From contig JAHZAW010000027.1 in NCBI GenBank assembly GCA_019423725.1, positions 24,746 through 67,283 of the forward strand: a DNA stretch of 42,538 bases, in the 5' to 3' direction. A program made the translations under genes and the position numbers. The notes beneath the pieces are model-generated. The model searched no databases. It worked only from the letters and a program-made list of their open reading frames with translations, and was not told where the DNA came from. Positions 22,842 to 31,920 of this stretch are shown piece by piece; position 1 is the stretch's first letter, and each line of letters opens with the position of its first letter. Source of the stretch: Clostridiales bacterium. GTDB taxonomy: Bacteria > Bacillota > Clostridia > Lachnospirales > Anaerotignaceae.

Positions 22842-23672
22842 TCAAATGGCAATGGGAACCTTTCCAATGCTCTCTCCGTGTTTATAATCGATCAGTTTAA
22901 AATCATCTACAGTAAAGTCATAGAAGTTTTTGATATCCTTATTCATCTCAAACTTGGGAGCAGGAAGGGGCTCTCTTTCAATAAGTTTTTTGATAAGGGG
23001 GATATGTCTGTCATATATATGCATATCAGCTATCACATGCACCAGTTCTCCTACCTCAAGTCCGCTTACCTGGGCAAACATATGCACGAGCACTGCATAC
23101 TGCACCACATTCCAGTTATTGGCAGCCAGTGTATCCTGTGAACGCTGGTTAAGTATGGCATTGAGTTTTCCATCAACTACATTGAATGTCATACTGTAGG
23201 CACAGGGATAGAGGTTCATCTCATGAAGATCCTGGAAATTATATATATTTGTCATTATCCTTCTGCTGTAGGGGTTGTTTTTCAGGTCATATAAAACTCT
23301 GTCTACCTGGTCGAACATTCCCTCTTTATACTCATGCTTTATGCTGAGCTGATAGCCATAAGCCTTTCCGATGGTTCCGTCCTCGCCCATCCAAGAATCC
23401 CATATATGAGAATTAAGATCAGCTACTTTATTTGATTTTTTCTGCCATATCCACAGCATTTCATCAATTGCTGCCTTCCAGTTTGTATATCTGAGGGTAA
23501 GTATGGGAAATTCCTTTGAAAGGTCATAACGGTTCACAACACCAAATTTTTTGATCGTATACGCCGGTGTACCGTCTTCCCATACGGGACGTACCTTCTC
23601 ATTTTCCGTAGAAAATCCATTTTCAAGTATATCTTTGCAATTTTTTATAAATATTTCATCTGCGTAACTCAA
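22842..23672 (-). CDS. thyA: Thymidylate synthase (ThyA)
   Basis: A 276-residue enzyme that methylates dUMP to dTMP with methylene-tetrahydrofolate. The catalytic cysteine is in LYPCAYSMTFNVVDGKLNAI, the dUMP phosphate loop in NQRSQDTLAANNWNVVQYA, and HVIADMHIYDRHI is the conserved C-terminal helix-strand. The sequence PCAYSMTF instead of the common PCHxxxQF belongs to a divergent ThyA branch, and the protein is slightly longer than the usual ~264. An E-tryptophan pattern (EMLWIW) is retained. The C-terminus ends PIAI as usual. It begins 18 bases after recR, downstream of the dnaX promoter. Confidence 0.94.
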   Translation of the reverse strand: MSYADEIFIKNCKDILENGFSTENEKVRPVWEDGTPAYTIKKFGVVNRYDLSKEFPILTLRYTNWKAAIDEMLWIWQKKSNKVADLNSHIWDSWMGEDGTIGKAYGYQLSIKHEYKEGMFDQVDRVLYDLKNNPYSRRIMTNIYNFQDLHEMNLYPCAYSMTFNVVDGKLNAILNQRSQDTLAANNWNVVQYAVLVHMFAQVSGLEVGELVHVIADMHIYDRHIPLIKKLIEREPLPAPKFEMNKDIKNFYDFTVDDFKLIDYKHGESIGKVPIAI

Positions 23673-23690
23673 TTTCTTCCTCCTGAATGT

Positions 23691-24290
23691 TTATACTTCT
23701 CTTCTTCCTTCAAGCGCCTTGGCAAGGGTCACCTGGTCTACATATTCCAGATCTCCGCCAACGGGTACGCCGTTTGCTATCCTTGTTACCTTTATGCCAA
23801 GGGGTTTTATGAGCTTGCTTATATACATTGCCGTTGCCTCTCCCTCCACAGTGGGGTTTGTGGCAAGTATTATTTCATTTGGAGTATCATTTTGTATCCT
23901 CTGTAGCAGTTCCTTAAGCTTTATATCAGAAGGGGTTATGCCTGACATTGGTGATATGGCTCCGTGAAGCACATGATAAACTCCATTATACTCCTTTGTC
24001 CTTTCGTATGCTGCCAGATCCCTCGGATTCTCCACCACCATTATGGTCTTTTTATCCCTCCTGGCACTGGAACATATGGGGCATATATCCCCATCGGTAA
24101 GATTACAGCATACAGAACAGTATTTTACATCTCTTTTTGCCGACAGTATGGCATCAGCCAGCTCCTGTACGTCCTTCTCATCCATTCCGATAACGTAAAA
24201 AGCCAGTCTCTGAGCTGATTTTCTGCCTATCCCCGGAAGGGATGCGAATTTTTCTATAAGTTTTGTTATCGGGTCACCGTAAAAGTTCAT
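23691..24290 (-). CDS. recR: Recombination mediator RecR
   Basis: A 199-residue protein that works with RecF and RecO to load RecA on gapped DNA. The helix-hairpin-helix is LPGIGRKSAQRLAFYVI (~18-34), the Cys4 zinc finger CSVCCNLTDGDICPIC (~57-72), and the Toprim domain TIMVVENPRDLAAYERT then VLHGAISPMSGITPSDIKL. It ends with the usual RIANGVPVGGDLEYVDQVTL. Length is typical (~198). The gene order dnaX-ebfC-recR is the standard Firmicutes arrangement. RBS AGAGG precedes the start. Confidence 0.98.
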   Translation of the reverse strand: MNFYGDPITKLIEKFASLPGIGRKSAQRLAFYVIGMDEKDVQELADAILSAKRDVKYCSVCCNLTDGDICPICSSARRDKKTIMVVENPRDLAAYERTKEYNGVYHVLHGAISPMSGITPSDIKLKELLQRIQNDTPNEIILATNPTVEGEATAMYISKLIKPLGIKVTRIANGVPVGGDLEYVDQVTLAKALEGRREV

Positions 24291-24304
24291 TTTGCGCCTC
24301 TTTA

Positions 24305-24640
24305 TCAGAACATTCCGCCAAGATTTCCGCCGGCGATCCTTGACATTGCTCCGTTTGCCACATCATCAGCCTGTCTGAGCGCCTCATTTACTGCTGAAAG
24401 TATAAGGTCCTCAAGCATCTCAACATCATCGGGATCAACTACATCAGGATTGATCTTGATCTCCTTTAATTCCTTTTTGCCTGTGATGGCTACTTTAACA
24501 GCTCCGCCTCCGGATGTTGTCTCTATTATCTGTTCAGCAAGGGCTGCCTGTGTCTCCTCCATCTGTTTCTGCATTTTCTGTGCCTGCTTCATAAGAGCGT
24601 TCATATTCATTCCGCCCATTCCGCCAAATCCTTTTGCCAT
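24305..24640 (-). CDS. ebfC: YbaB/EbfC nucleoid-associated protein
   Basis: A 111-residue DNA-binding protein of the YbaB/EbfC/YaaK family, a homodimeric tweezer-like nucleoid protein. The Gly/Met-rich start (MAKGFGGMGGMNMNALM) leads into the helix KQAQKMQKQMEETQAALAEQ, then TTSGGGAVKVAITGKKELKE and the C-terminal helices (DVEMLEDLILSAVNEALRQA). It lies between dnaX and recR as in most bacteria; 14 bases separate it from recR and 64 from dnaX. Confidence 0.97.
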   Translation of the reverse strand: MAKGFGGMGGMNMNALMKQAQKMQKQMEETQAALAEQIIETTSGGGAVKVAITGKKELKEIKINPDVVDPDDVEMLEDLILSAVNEALRQADDVANGAMSRIAGGNLGGMF

Positions 24641-24704
24641 ATTAAAATCCTCCTAAACAAAGTTCATTATTTTCTATTATTATATATAAGCCCATAAATT
24701 AATT

Positions 24705-26291
24705 CTAAGGCTCTATTTCTATCCCAGGCATAAGTCCTGCCCAGTCTTCTTCCTCAAAACCGCCGTCTTCTTCCTCTTCGCTTCCAAAGAGCATGTCATG
24801 TCTTTTCTGGTATTCCTCACTTGACAAAACATCCATCTCTATTTCTGCTCCAAGCTCCTTTTCAAAGGCTTCCTTTATCTCTCCAAGCTTTGAGGCTATT
24901 ATCCTGCTGTTTATGTTATTATCTCCTACTATATAGATCTTATCTCCGTCCAGCTGCTTAAGTTTAGCCTTTTTGATTATTATATCATCCGGCGCCTTGA
25001 AGCCTTCCGCGATCTTTCCCCATATATCCAGAGCCTTCTTATAGTCCTCTGTAACTGCCTTTCTCACCTTTTTCTTAGGCTTATCCTCTTTTACAGGTGT
25101 TTCTGAGGCACTTACTACTGTTCTGGTATATTTCCCGCTTTTGAGTTCCCTCTCAAGGGCAGACAGCTTTGCAGCCACTGAATCATAATCCGTCTCTGTC
25201 ACTGGTGTGCACAGCTTTATGAGGCATACTTCAAGAAGCACCCTTTTATTTGAGGCATACTTCATATCCACCGAGAGTTCAGAAAACACATTTATAAGTC
25301 TGCTTATCTCGTTTTTGGATATCCTCTTTGTCTGCTCTCTCAGAGCTTCGGCACTTTCTGAAGAAACATTAAGTATCCTTTCGGCGTCCGAAACTGAAGC
25401 AGTTATCATAAGGTTTCTCAGATGTCCTATATAATCAGAAACAAACTGTGCTGCATCCCTGCCGTCAGCCATAAGCGAATTTACGATATTCATAAGAGCA
25501 TCGGCATTTTTCTCTGCTATCCGGTCTGTCATCTCAAAAAGCACCCTGTCATCTACAGAACCTACTATCTCCAGCACCTTATCCTTTGAGAGACGCTCTC
25601 CATAGTAAAAGGCCGTACACTGGTCAAGTATGCTCAATGAGTCACGCATCGAACCATCTGCAAGTCTTGCCACTAAATACAGTGCATCATCATCAGCCTG
25701 GATATTTTCCTTTTCAGCATATCCCTTAAGGGTCTTTGCTATCTCTTCCGCGCTTATCCTTTTAAAATCAAACCTCTGGCATCTTGAAAGTATTGTCGCA
25801 GGTATCTTCTGAGGGTCCGTCGTAGCAAGAATGAATATTACATGCTTTGGCGGCTCCTCGAGGGTCTTTAAAAGCGCGTTATATGCTCCCGGTGAGAGCA
25901 TATGAACCTCGTCTATGATATATACCTTATATTCACCCTCTGAAGGCGGATATTTTACCTCCTCGCGGATCTCCCTGATGTTGTCAACACCATTGTTGGA
26001 AGCCGCATCTATCTCTATGACGTTCACGCTCCTGCCTTCATTGGCCGCCCTGCACAGTTCACATTCATTGCATGGTTCGCCGTCGCGGGGATCTAGACAG
26101 TTTATGGCCTTTGCGAATATTTTGGCCGTTGATGTCTTTCCAGTTCCCCTGGTACCGCAGAAAAGGTATGCGTGAGAAACACGTCCGCTTTTTATCTGAT
26201 TTTTTAAAGTTTTTACTATATGATCCTGGCCTACCACGTATTCAAATGTCTGGGGCCTGAATTTTCTGTAAAGTGCCTGATAAGAGGACAT
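24705..26291 (-). CDS. dnaX: DNA polymerase III subunits gamma/tau
   Basis: A 528-residue clamp-loader AAA+ ATPase that also organises the replicase. Domain I has Walker A FCGTRGTGKTSTAK (~44-57), the four-Cys zinc module CLDPRDGEPCNECELC, Walker B YIIDEVHML and the SRCQRFDFKRIS sensor/arginine-finger segment (SRC at ~165). Domains II-III follow to ~370, then a Lys-rich linker and a C-terminal tau-type tail of ~130 residues (WGKIAEGFKAPDDIIIKKAK). The opening SYQALYRKFRPQTFEYVVGQ is canonical. First gene of an eight-gene operon with a good promoter at 26328-26356. Confidence 0.98.
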   Translation of the reverse strand: MSSYQALYRKFRPQTFEYVVGQDHIVKTLKNQIKSGRVSHAYLFCGTRGTGKTSTAKIFAKAINCLDPRDGEPCNECELCRAANEGRSVNVIEIDAASNNGVDNIREIREEVKYPPSEGEYKVYIIDEVHMLSPGAYNALLKTLEEPPKHVIFILATTDPQKIPATILSRCQRFDFKRISAEEIAKTLKGYAEKENIQADDDALYLVARLADGSMRDSLSILDQCTAFYYGERLSKDKVLEIVGSVDDRVLFEMTDRIAEKNADALMNIVNSLMADGRDAAQFVSDYIGHLRNLMITASVSDAERILNVSSESAEALREQTKRISKNEISRLINVFSELSVDMKYASNKRVLLEVCLIKLCTPVTETDYDSVAAKLSALERELKSGKYTRTVVSASETPVKEDKPKKKVRKAVTEDYKKALDIWGKIAEGFKAPDDIIIKKAKLKQLDGDKIYIVGDNNINSRIIASKLGEIKEAFEKELGAEIEMDVLSSEEYQKRHDMLFGSEEEEDGGFEEEDWAGLMPGIEIEP

Positions 26292-26327
26292 TTTATAAGT
26301 CTCCCTTCCGCATATTGATACTATTTT

Positions 26328-26356
26328 ACTATATCAATTTTCCATAAAAAAATCAA
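26328..26356 (-). promoter_or_regulatory. Sigma-A promoter of the dnaX operon
   Basis: Minus strand TTGATT (26351-26356), 17-base spacer, TATAGT (26328-26333). The start point is near 26321, about 30 bases before the dnaX ATG, with GGAAGGGAG as Shine-Dalgarno. The rest of the 253-base gap up to the sortase gene is AT-rich and holds only the terminator at 26479-26524. Confidence 0.75.
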
Positions 26357-26478
26357 GTTCGCTGTTCTGCAGTATAATGGCTTAAACTAAATGATTTATG
26401 TGTTTTTACTGTATTTATCAAATTATTTGATATTAAATAAATCCTTAAAATAATTATCTCTTCATATAAAAATAGAAA

Positions 26479-26524
26479 ACCGATGTATAAACATATTAAT
26501 TTTTAAATCCCTGTCTACATCGGT
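26479..26524 (-). terminator. Terminator after the sortase gene
   Basis: 9-bp stem ACCGATGTA / TACATCGGT with an unusually long 28-base loop. On the minus strand it is followed by TTTCTATTTTTAT. Position just after the sortase stop fits the end of the surface-protein/sortase unit. Confidence 0.72.
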
Positions 26525-26544
26525 CCTATCTGTATCATTCTCTA

Positions 26545-27414
26545 TTATTTTATTTTACATCCAACAACGACTATCCTTCCATTACTATTGCTTCTTGTCT
26601 CACTGCAGGTCACAAGAGTAACTAGATCAGTCCCAGTTTCAGGTATTACCCCAGTATCATATAATGAAAGTTCTTTGCAGGTTTCTACATAATTCTGGTA
26701 TTCCTCGTCACTTTTAGCTGTTATGAACTCATAAAACGGGAAATGCCCATTTCCTTCCGTTACATTTACATAAAAAACTGACATTATTTCATAATATCCC
26801 GTTTCATAAAGAGTATCAAACTCAATCACTGGGTGTTCTTGCCAAAATTCCATATCACTATATGACAAAAGTGTATTAAACATACTTCCATCACTCATAT
26901 TATGGCCATAAATTATTATATTGCTGCTTCTTGGCTCAAGGGTACAATCATATCCAATAAATGGAGTCCCTGAAGGTGAATCTTCTTTAGCAAAAGAACG
27001 CTTAAGATAATATTCTACATCCTGCGGTGTAAACATAACCGGATAATTCACCACCGTATCTTCGATTTTGATCCATCCCTTCATATCAGTATTTTGTTTG
27101 TACAGATCCTGATATTTAGAAAGTATATGCTGGCTCTCATCATCAGTATTATCGTTATAATTTACTGCTGAATCGTCCTCAGCTTGTATATCAGTATTAT
27201 CACTCTGTTCTGTCAAAAGTGCCAGTTTTTCAAATTCCTGCTGAGCTTTCCTTTTTTTCCACACCGAACTTGTATAACTGAATACCGAAATCAAAAATAT
27301 GCCAATAAAAACTAAATTTATGACCAGTCTTATCCTTCTTCTCCTTCTGATGCGCCGTCTTTTTTCCCTTATCCTTCTAGCCCTCCGCCTTTCGGCCTGG
27401 TTTCTTCCATCCAT
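26545..27414 (-). CDS. srtB: Class B sortase
   Basis: A 289-residue membrane-anchored transpeptidase. It starts with an extremely Arg-rich cytosolic segment (MDGRNQAERRRARRIREKRR and on to ~32), a TM helix (about 33-53) and an acidic linker. The catalytic domain follows from ~105: DMKGWIKIEDTVVNYPVMFT, GTPFIGYDC, NIIIYGHNMSDGSMFNTLL (catalytic His ~170), the class-B helix insert, and VTLVTCSETRSNSNGRIVVV (catalytic Cys and Arg). Length and the YGHNM / TCS pattern match class B. ATG 27414 is 11 bases after AGGAGG; GTG codons nearer the RBS are possible. It lies 60 bases after the surface-protein stop, so that protein is its likely substrate. Confidence 0.93.
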   Translation of the reverse strand: MDGRNQAERRRARRIREKRRRIRRRRRIRLVINLVFIGIFLISVFSYTSSVWKKRKAQQEFEKLALLTEQSDNTDIQAEDDSAVNYNDNTDDESQHILSKYQDLYKQNTDMKGWIKIEDTVVNYPVMFTPQDVEYYLKRSFAKEDSPSGTPFIGYDCTLEPRSSNIIIYGHNMSDGSMFNTLLSYSDMEFWQEHPVIEFDTLYETGYYEIMSVFYVNVTEGNGHFPFYEFITAKSDEEYQNYVETCKELSLYDTGVIPETGTDLVTLVTCSETRSNSNGRIVVVGCKIK

Positions 27415-27474
27415 ATGCAGCACCACCTCCTAAAGCATACGGCAGAAACATAATATGCTTCTGCCGTTCATACC

Positions 27475-30400
27475 TTATCTACGTCTGCGTATAAAGCGCT
27501 TCATATTCAAGATTATGAGTGCTGTTCCAGAAATGATGCTGAGCATCAGCCATAATCCAACATGTGTTGAATCCCCTGTCTGAGGTACATATTCTGATTT
27601 AGGATTATCTTTTATTTTATCAGGTTCGCCGGTTTCATCGGTATCCACAGGCTCATCCGGTTCTTCCGGCTTATCTGGTTCTTCCGGCTCATCCGGTTCT
27701 TCCGGCTTATCTGGCTTATCTGGTTCTTCCGGCTCATCCGGTTCTTCCGGCTTATCTGGCTTATCCGGCTCTTCCGGTTCTTCCGGCTTATCTGGCTTAT
27801 CCGGTTCATCTGGTTCTTCCGGCTTATCTGGTTCCTCGGGCTCAATAGGTTTGCCAGGTTTACCATTTTTAGTGTTTAAAAACGAAACTTCAGCAGTGAT
27901 GCCTTCCTCTATCGTTCCGACTTCTCCTTCAGCCTCCGTAACATATCCATTCTTATTTGCCTCTTCTTCTATTACTTTATAAGAAACACCATCTGGCAGT
28001 CCTGTGGCAGTTGAGCTTTCCCCATCTTTTAAGGTAAATACGGCCTCACCATTTTTAAACACCATATCTCCATATACGCCAGAGATAGTATGGTCATCTA
28101 ATATCACGATGAAAGTAAACTCCTTTGTTCTATCACCGCGGCTGCCTTCAACGGTTTTGCTCACCGTCAGATTTCCAGTTTTTTTCTCCTTAGTATTAGT
28201 GAGCGCTATCTTTATGGTCCTGTTATCATTATCTATCTCAGGGTTTGAATAGGAAACCTCGAACCCTTCTATAGTCACTTCTTCTATGGATATTTCAGTA
28301 CCATCTGTAAGAGATGCTGGGTCAGGAAGTCCCTCAAACGTTCCTGTCCATCCATTATCAGCGTTAAGTTTTATGCTGTCCAATACATAGTTTCCTATTT
28401 TCAAATTAACTGTTATTTCTATACGTTCATCTTGAGGCGTATCTTCCCAATTTTTAACTACAGTCAGGCCATATTCTTTATCTGGGATACCAATTATAAT
28501 GCCTCCATTGGAGCCTAGGCCGCCGCCTCTTTCAGAACTATTTCCAATGATCCAAATCTGTGCTTGGGATTCTGCAAGCTTTTTTGCACCTTCTGATGTT
28601 ATACACTTGACCGCCAGACCTTCCTGGTTTCCTTTTATTTCTGTGACCTGTTCAGATATACCGGCTTCATACCTTGCATACTGGCTAAAATCAGGCAGTC
28701 CAAGTACATTTTTAGTTCCATCGCCATTCATCTCAGTTATACCGCCGTCACGGTACCATTCAACCTGTCCTCCGCCAAGCATACGGACAGAAAGATCAGC
28801 ATAATGGTTATCTCCCTGTGGAACAATTGCTATATCATCTCCAGCACTGCTTTCTTTTGGAGATGAAGTATTGTCGTAAATAGCACTTCCGTTAGTAACC
28901 ACACTCCTGACATCTCCCGTAGGACAGAACCACAGGCCGCCTCCTAAAATAGAAGCATAATTGTCTTTTATAACTGAGTTCTCCATATGAACGACATAGG
29001 GAGTTGACCCAATATAAATTCCTCCACCCTGACGATGGGCAACATTATTTGATATAACACCTTTTATGAGCTCGGAGTTCATAGTAGCTATATATATACC
29101 GCCGCCACAGCCATTATCACCTTTTATGACACTTCTATTGGCTGTATTTCCGGTTATCGTTCCTCCGTTTAATATAAATTCACCTAAATTATAAAGTTCT
29201 GAATAGGTCTTTATAGTAGCGTCATCACTCAAATAGTCCTTAAGCCCATCATAGGCGCATATCCCTCCGCCTATACCGTTAGATGCTATATTTTCAGAAA
29301 TTTCTCCTCCGGTCATCTTAAGCGATGAAAATCCATACACAAAGATCCCACCGCCTCCATAAACGGTTTCATTTCCAGAAATGACTCCGCCTTCCATCTT
29401 CATAGCATTATATCTTGACCAGCTGTCTTGAAAATCCGCTCCCCAAAGACAGACTCCGCCGCCTGCAGAATAGCTGCTTCCAGATGCTTTATTGTTTAAT
29501 ATATACCCATCATACATATTAAATTCAGCAGTTGAATTTTCAGGTGTACCACTTACATCTGATAATAATATCACCCCGCCGGTAGCTGGTTCTAATGCAT
29601 ATCCGACCTGAGTGCATATATTATTTTGTATGTAACCGCCATACATATTAAATTTAGCTGCATTCCTTATAACTACAGAGCCACATCTAGACATACAGTC
29701 TATCACATTGTCCTCTATATATCCGCCGTACATTTCAAACAACGCAGATTCCCCATAAACCGTTATAATTCCTGTATTATGGTCTGTTTCAAGAAAAGCA
29801 TCTCTGATCCTTCCTGACCGAAGGATAAAAGTGCCTTCACAGTCGATCAATCTGCCGCTCCTATATTCTGTGCCTTCCTGGTCTGGACCTAAATAATTTC
29901 CGCTTATAGTAATACCATCAATTGTTAACTCTCCGCCGCTTTCAATTTTTATCAATGGGCTTTCCGTTTGTTCCGCAAGACTTTTTGATGGATATAATAC
30001 CCCATCACCATTGAATTCGATACTCATTCCATTTCTGATAGTCAGTGTTTCCTCGATCTCTATATTTCCGGAAATAGTCAGTACGGTTTTTTGGGAAGCA
30101 TTTTCTATGACTGATATAAGCTCATCATATGTTTCTATGGTACCATTGGCCATTGGTTTGATACCACTATATAATGCACATTTAAGAATATCCTCACTGC
30201 ATACTGCACAATTATTATTTATCTGATCCTCACTGCAGGCAGTTTCACATATACAGGATACTTCCTCATTATTATCAGCGTTATCACATATTTCACATAC
30301 ATACTCGCAGGGATGTCCTTCAACAGCTTCAGAATATCCACAAAATTCATCATGTTCATGCAGACAATTTAAGATCTTTTCAACGCAGCCGCTTTCTACG

Positions 30401-30739
30401 CTGCACTGATGTATACAGGCATCTGCCTCCTTTTCTTCTTCTGGTCCAGGCAGTATCCCATCGCTGTAACAATCAGCTGTATGTTCATGAATACATTTTG
30501 TTACTGAATAATAGCAGCTTTCCGTATGCTCATGATTACAGGGGTGCTCAATACCCCCCCCCCGGGAGATATCCACAATCAGCGGTATGTTCAGGGTGAT
30601 GCTCACAAAGAGAATCATCTGTGTAAATATCTGTATTATCTGCATAAGCTGTAATTCCAGCCATACAACTTGAAAATGCCATTATAAGCATTAATATCCA
30701 TGAAAAAACTATATTTGCCCTTTTCTTTTTTCTTTTCAT
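27475..30739 (-). CDS. Large cell-wall-anchored surface protein, interrupted by a G10 tract (phase-variable or frameshifted)
   Basis: As sequenced, translation from ATG 30739 gives a signal peptide (cleavage after AYA, ~33) and stops after 63 codons at 30548, just past ten G residues (30554-30563). The remaining 1050 codons are open in another frame to 27475. With 9 or 12 G the frames join into a ~1087-residue protein. Its order would be: signal peptide; Cys/His repeats such as CNHEHTESCYY and CIHEHTADCYS (30250-30650); a beta-helix region with recurring GGGIYI-like turns (28850-30100); a CnaB-like domain (~28165-28470); a pilin isopeptide-linker-like domain (~27866-28165); a Pro/Glu/Asp/Lys wall spacer; the sorting motif VPQTGD (27571-27588); a TM helix; and an RRRR tail. 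Start RBS is GGGGG, 8 bases ahead. The likely role is adhesion or host interaction; the ligand is unknown. Confidence 0.88.
27640..27845 (-). repeat. Degenerate 9/18-bp tandem repeats coding Pro-Glu/Asp-Lys wall spacer
   Basis: Short units coding EEPDKP, EEPDEP and DKPDKP alternate for about 65 residues between the last isopeptide domain and the VPQTGD motif. The array is in frame. Units are multiples of three, so length changes would not break the frame. It is a wall-spanning spacer typical of Gram-positive anchored proteins. Confidence 0.9.
30554..30563 (-). repeat. Homopolymer G10 tract in coding sequence (slippage site)
   Basis: Ten C on the plus strand (G10 on the coding strand), flanked by CCC and TATTGAG, inside codons ~59-62 of the surface-protein gene. 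With ten G the reading frame reaches TGA four codons later. With nine or twelve G it continues into the 1050-codon frame. Tracts of this length are mutable in replication. Confidence 0.92.
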
Positions 30740-31207
30740 TCTAGTTTCCCCCTTGCTGCCTTAAAATAAATTATCCATACTTTTACTTCAAAGCAATATA
30801 ATATATTTCAACTCCATTCTGGATTTATTTTTAAAACTGTCCCTATGTTTATTTCTACATAATCTTTTTATATTGCGAGTCATATTCTATATGCTAATTT
30901 CATAAAGTTAAAAAACGGCACCATACAAATCTTATCATTAAAAAATATATCATTTTTATATATTTTTGCATCAATGTCGATCTATCTTTTTAAATCATCA
31001 CAGATTTACCATCAAAATTTATATTTTTGACCATTATTTCACAATAAATATATGTATATTTATATCATAATAAAAATTTAATTTCAATCTCATACTTATA
31101 CTAAAATGGTAAAATATCCTATATTTTTTTTGTGCAATTAAAAAATTCATTCTGTCCCATATATGAAAATTGATGAATTTTAGTTAATTTGTTCATTTAA
31201 ATCAACA
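30740..31207 (-). other. AT-rich non-coding leader/promoter region of the surface-protein gene
   Basis: A 468-base stretch (519 counting to the PAP2 stop) with very low GC and no credible gene. One promoter-like match on the minus strand is TTGAAA (31082-31087), 17 bases, TATAAA (31059-31064), which would give a ~310-base untranslated leader. In DNA this AT-rich such matches are weak evidence. No clear hairpin operator was seen. Confidence 0.4.
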
Positions 31208-31240
31208 AAAAAATAGACGGACAATATCCGTCTATTTTTT
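31208..31240 (-). terminator. Terminator after the PAP2 gene
   Basis: 14-bp stem AAAAAATAGACGGA / TCCGTCTATTTTTT with a 5-base loop, symmetric so active in both directions. It separates the PAP2 gene from the surface-protein unit. Confidence 0.9.
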
Positions 31241-31258
31241 ATATAACAATCAGATGCA

Positions 31259-31786
31259 TTAAGATTTTCTTTTAAAAACAACCCTATATATCTTATAACC
31301 TAAGAATGCAAAAATCACTCCGAATACCGCTCCAAACAGCACATCCGTAGGAAAATGCACATACAGATACAGCCTAGAAAAGGCTATTATGACAGCCAGT
31401 ACGCCAAATACTTTCCAGTATTTGAATTTTGTGAAATACATGGCTGCCACCGAGGCAAATGACGCTGCCGTATGACCCGATGGGAACGAAAAGTCATGGG
31501 GAGCTGATATTATAAGTTCCACAGCAGTATTTATCTGGAATGGCCTTAATCTGGCGGCCAGCGGCTTTAATATCATATTGCAGCCGATCAGGTCTATTAT
31601 AAGGGCTATGGCCATGACTATGCCTGTTGTTCTGTATTTTTTTGATATAAGAAATATGACCGTTAAAATTATCCATAATATCCCTGCGTTTCCAAGGGCA
31701 GTTATCTTAGGCATAATAAAATCCAGGAAACCGCATCTAATATTATTCTGGATAAAATCAAGTATAGCAAATTCGGCTCCGCTCAA
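31259..31786 (-). CDS. PAP2-family membrane phosphatase
   Basis: A 175-residue polytopic protein with the three lipid-phosphatase motifs: KPLAARLRPF (~85-94), PSGHTAASF (~120-128) and SRLYLYVHFPTDVLFG (~151-166). Such enzymes hydrolyse lipid phosphates, often undecaprenyl pyrophosphate or phosphatidylglycerophosphate, at the outer membrane face. The start is taken as TTG 31786 (LSGAEFAILDFIQ), 10 bases after AAAGGAG. The frame stays open 72 codons further, but that part overlaps the SRP RNA gene and is not coding. It lies downstream of the SRP RNA terminator. Confidence 0.9.
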   Translation of the reverse strand: MSGAEFAILDFIQNNIRCGFLDFIMPKITALGNAGILWIILTVIFLISKKYRTTGIVMAIALIIDLIGCNMILKPLAARLRPFQINTAVELIISAPHDFSFPSGHTAASFASVAAMYFTKFKYWKVFGVLAVIIAFSRLYLYVHFPTDVLFGAVFGVIFAFLGYKIYRVVFKRKS

Positions 31787-31890
31787 GCATAACACTCTCC
31801 TTTGAGTCGGTAAATTTTTATCACTCTTACAGTTTATACCCATCAGATGCTCAATATGAATTTTATTGAGCTTATGGTGGATATATAAAG

Positions 31891-31911
31891 AAAAAGCCGC
31901 CAAAAGGCGGC
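31891..31911 (-). terminator. Terminator of the SRP RNA gene
   Basis: GCCGCC / GGCGGC stem with an AAAA loop; on the minus strand it is followed by TTTTTC, just after the mature RNA 3' end. Confidence 0.85.
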
Positions 31912-31920
31912 CTGAATTCT

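Noticed and set aside
27640..27845. Regular short repeats considered as a CRISPR array
   Set aside because: No unique spacers between repeat units; the units are in-frame codons for EEPDKP-like peptides.
27612..27866. An 84-codon basic frame (RKNQISR repeats) on the minus strand
   Set aside because: Shifted-frame reading of the Pro/Glu/Asp/Lys repeat coding for the wall spacer.
30564..30645. Independent ATG start at 30645 for the long surface-protein frame, giving a hydrophobic N-terminus
   Set aside because: No ribosome-binding site precedes it, and the sequence is the out-of-frame reading of the post-signal region; the hydrophobic look is probably accidental.
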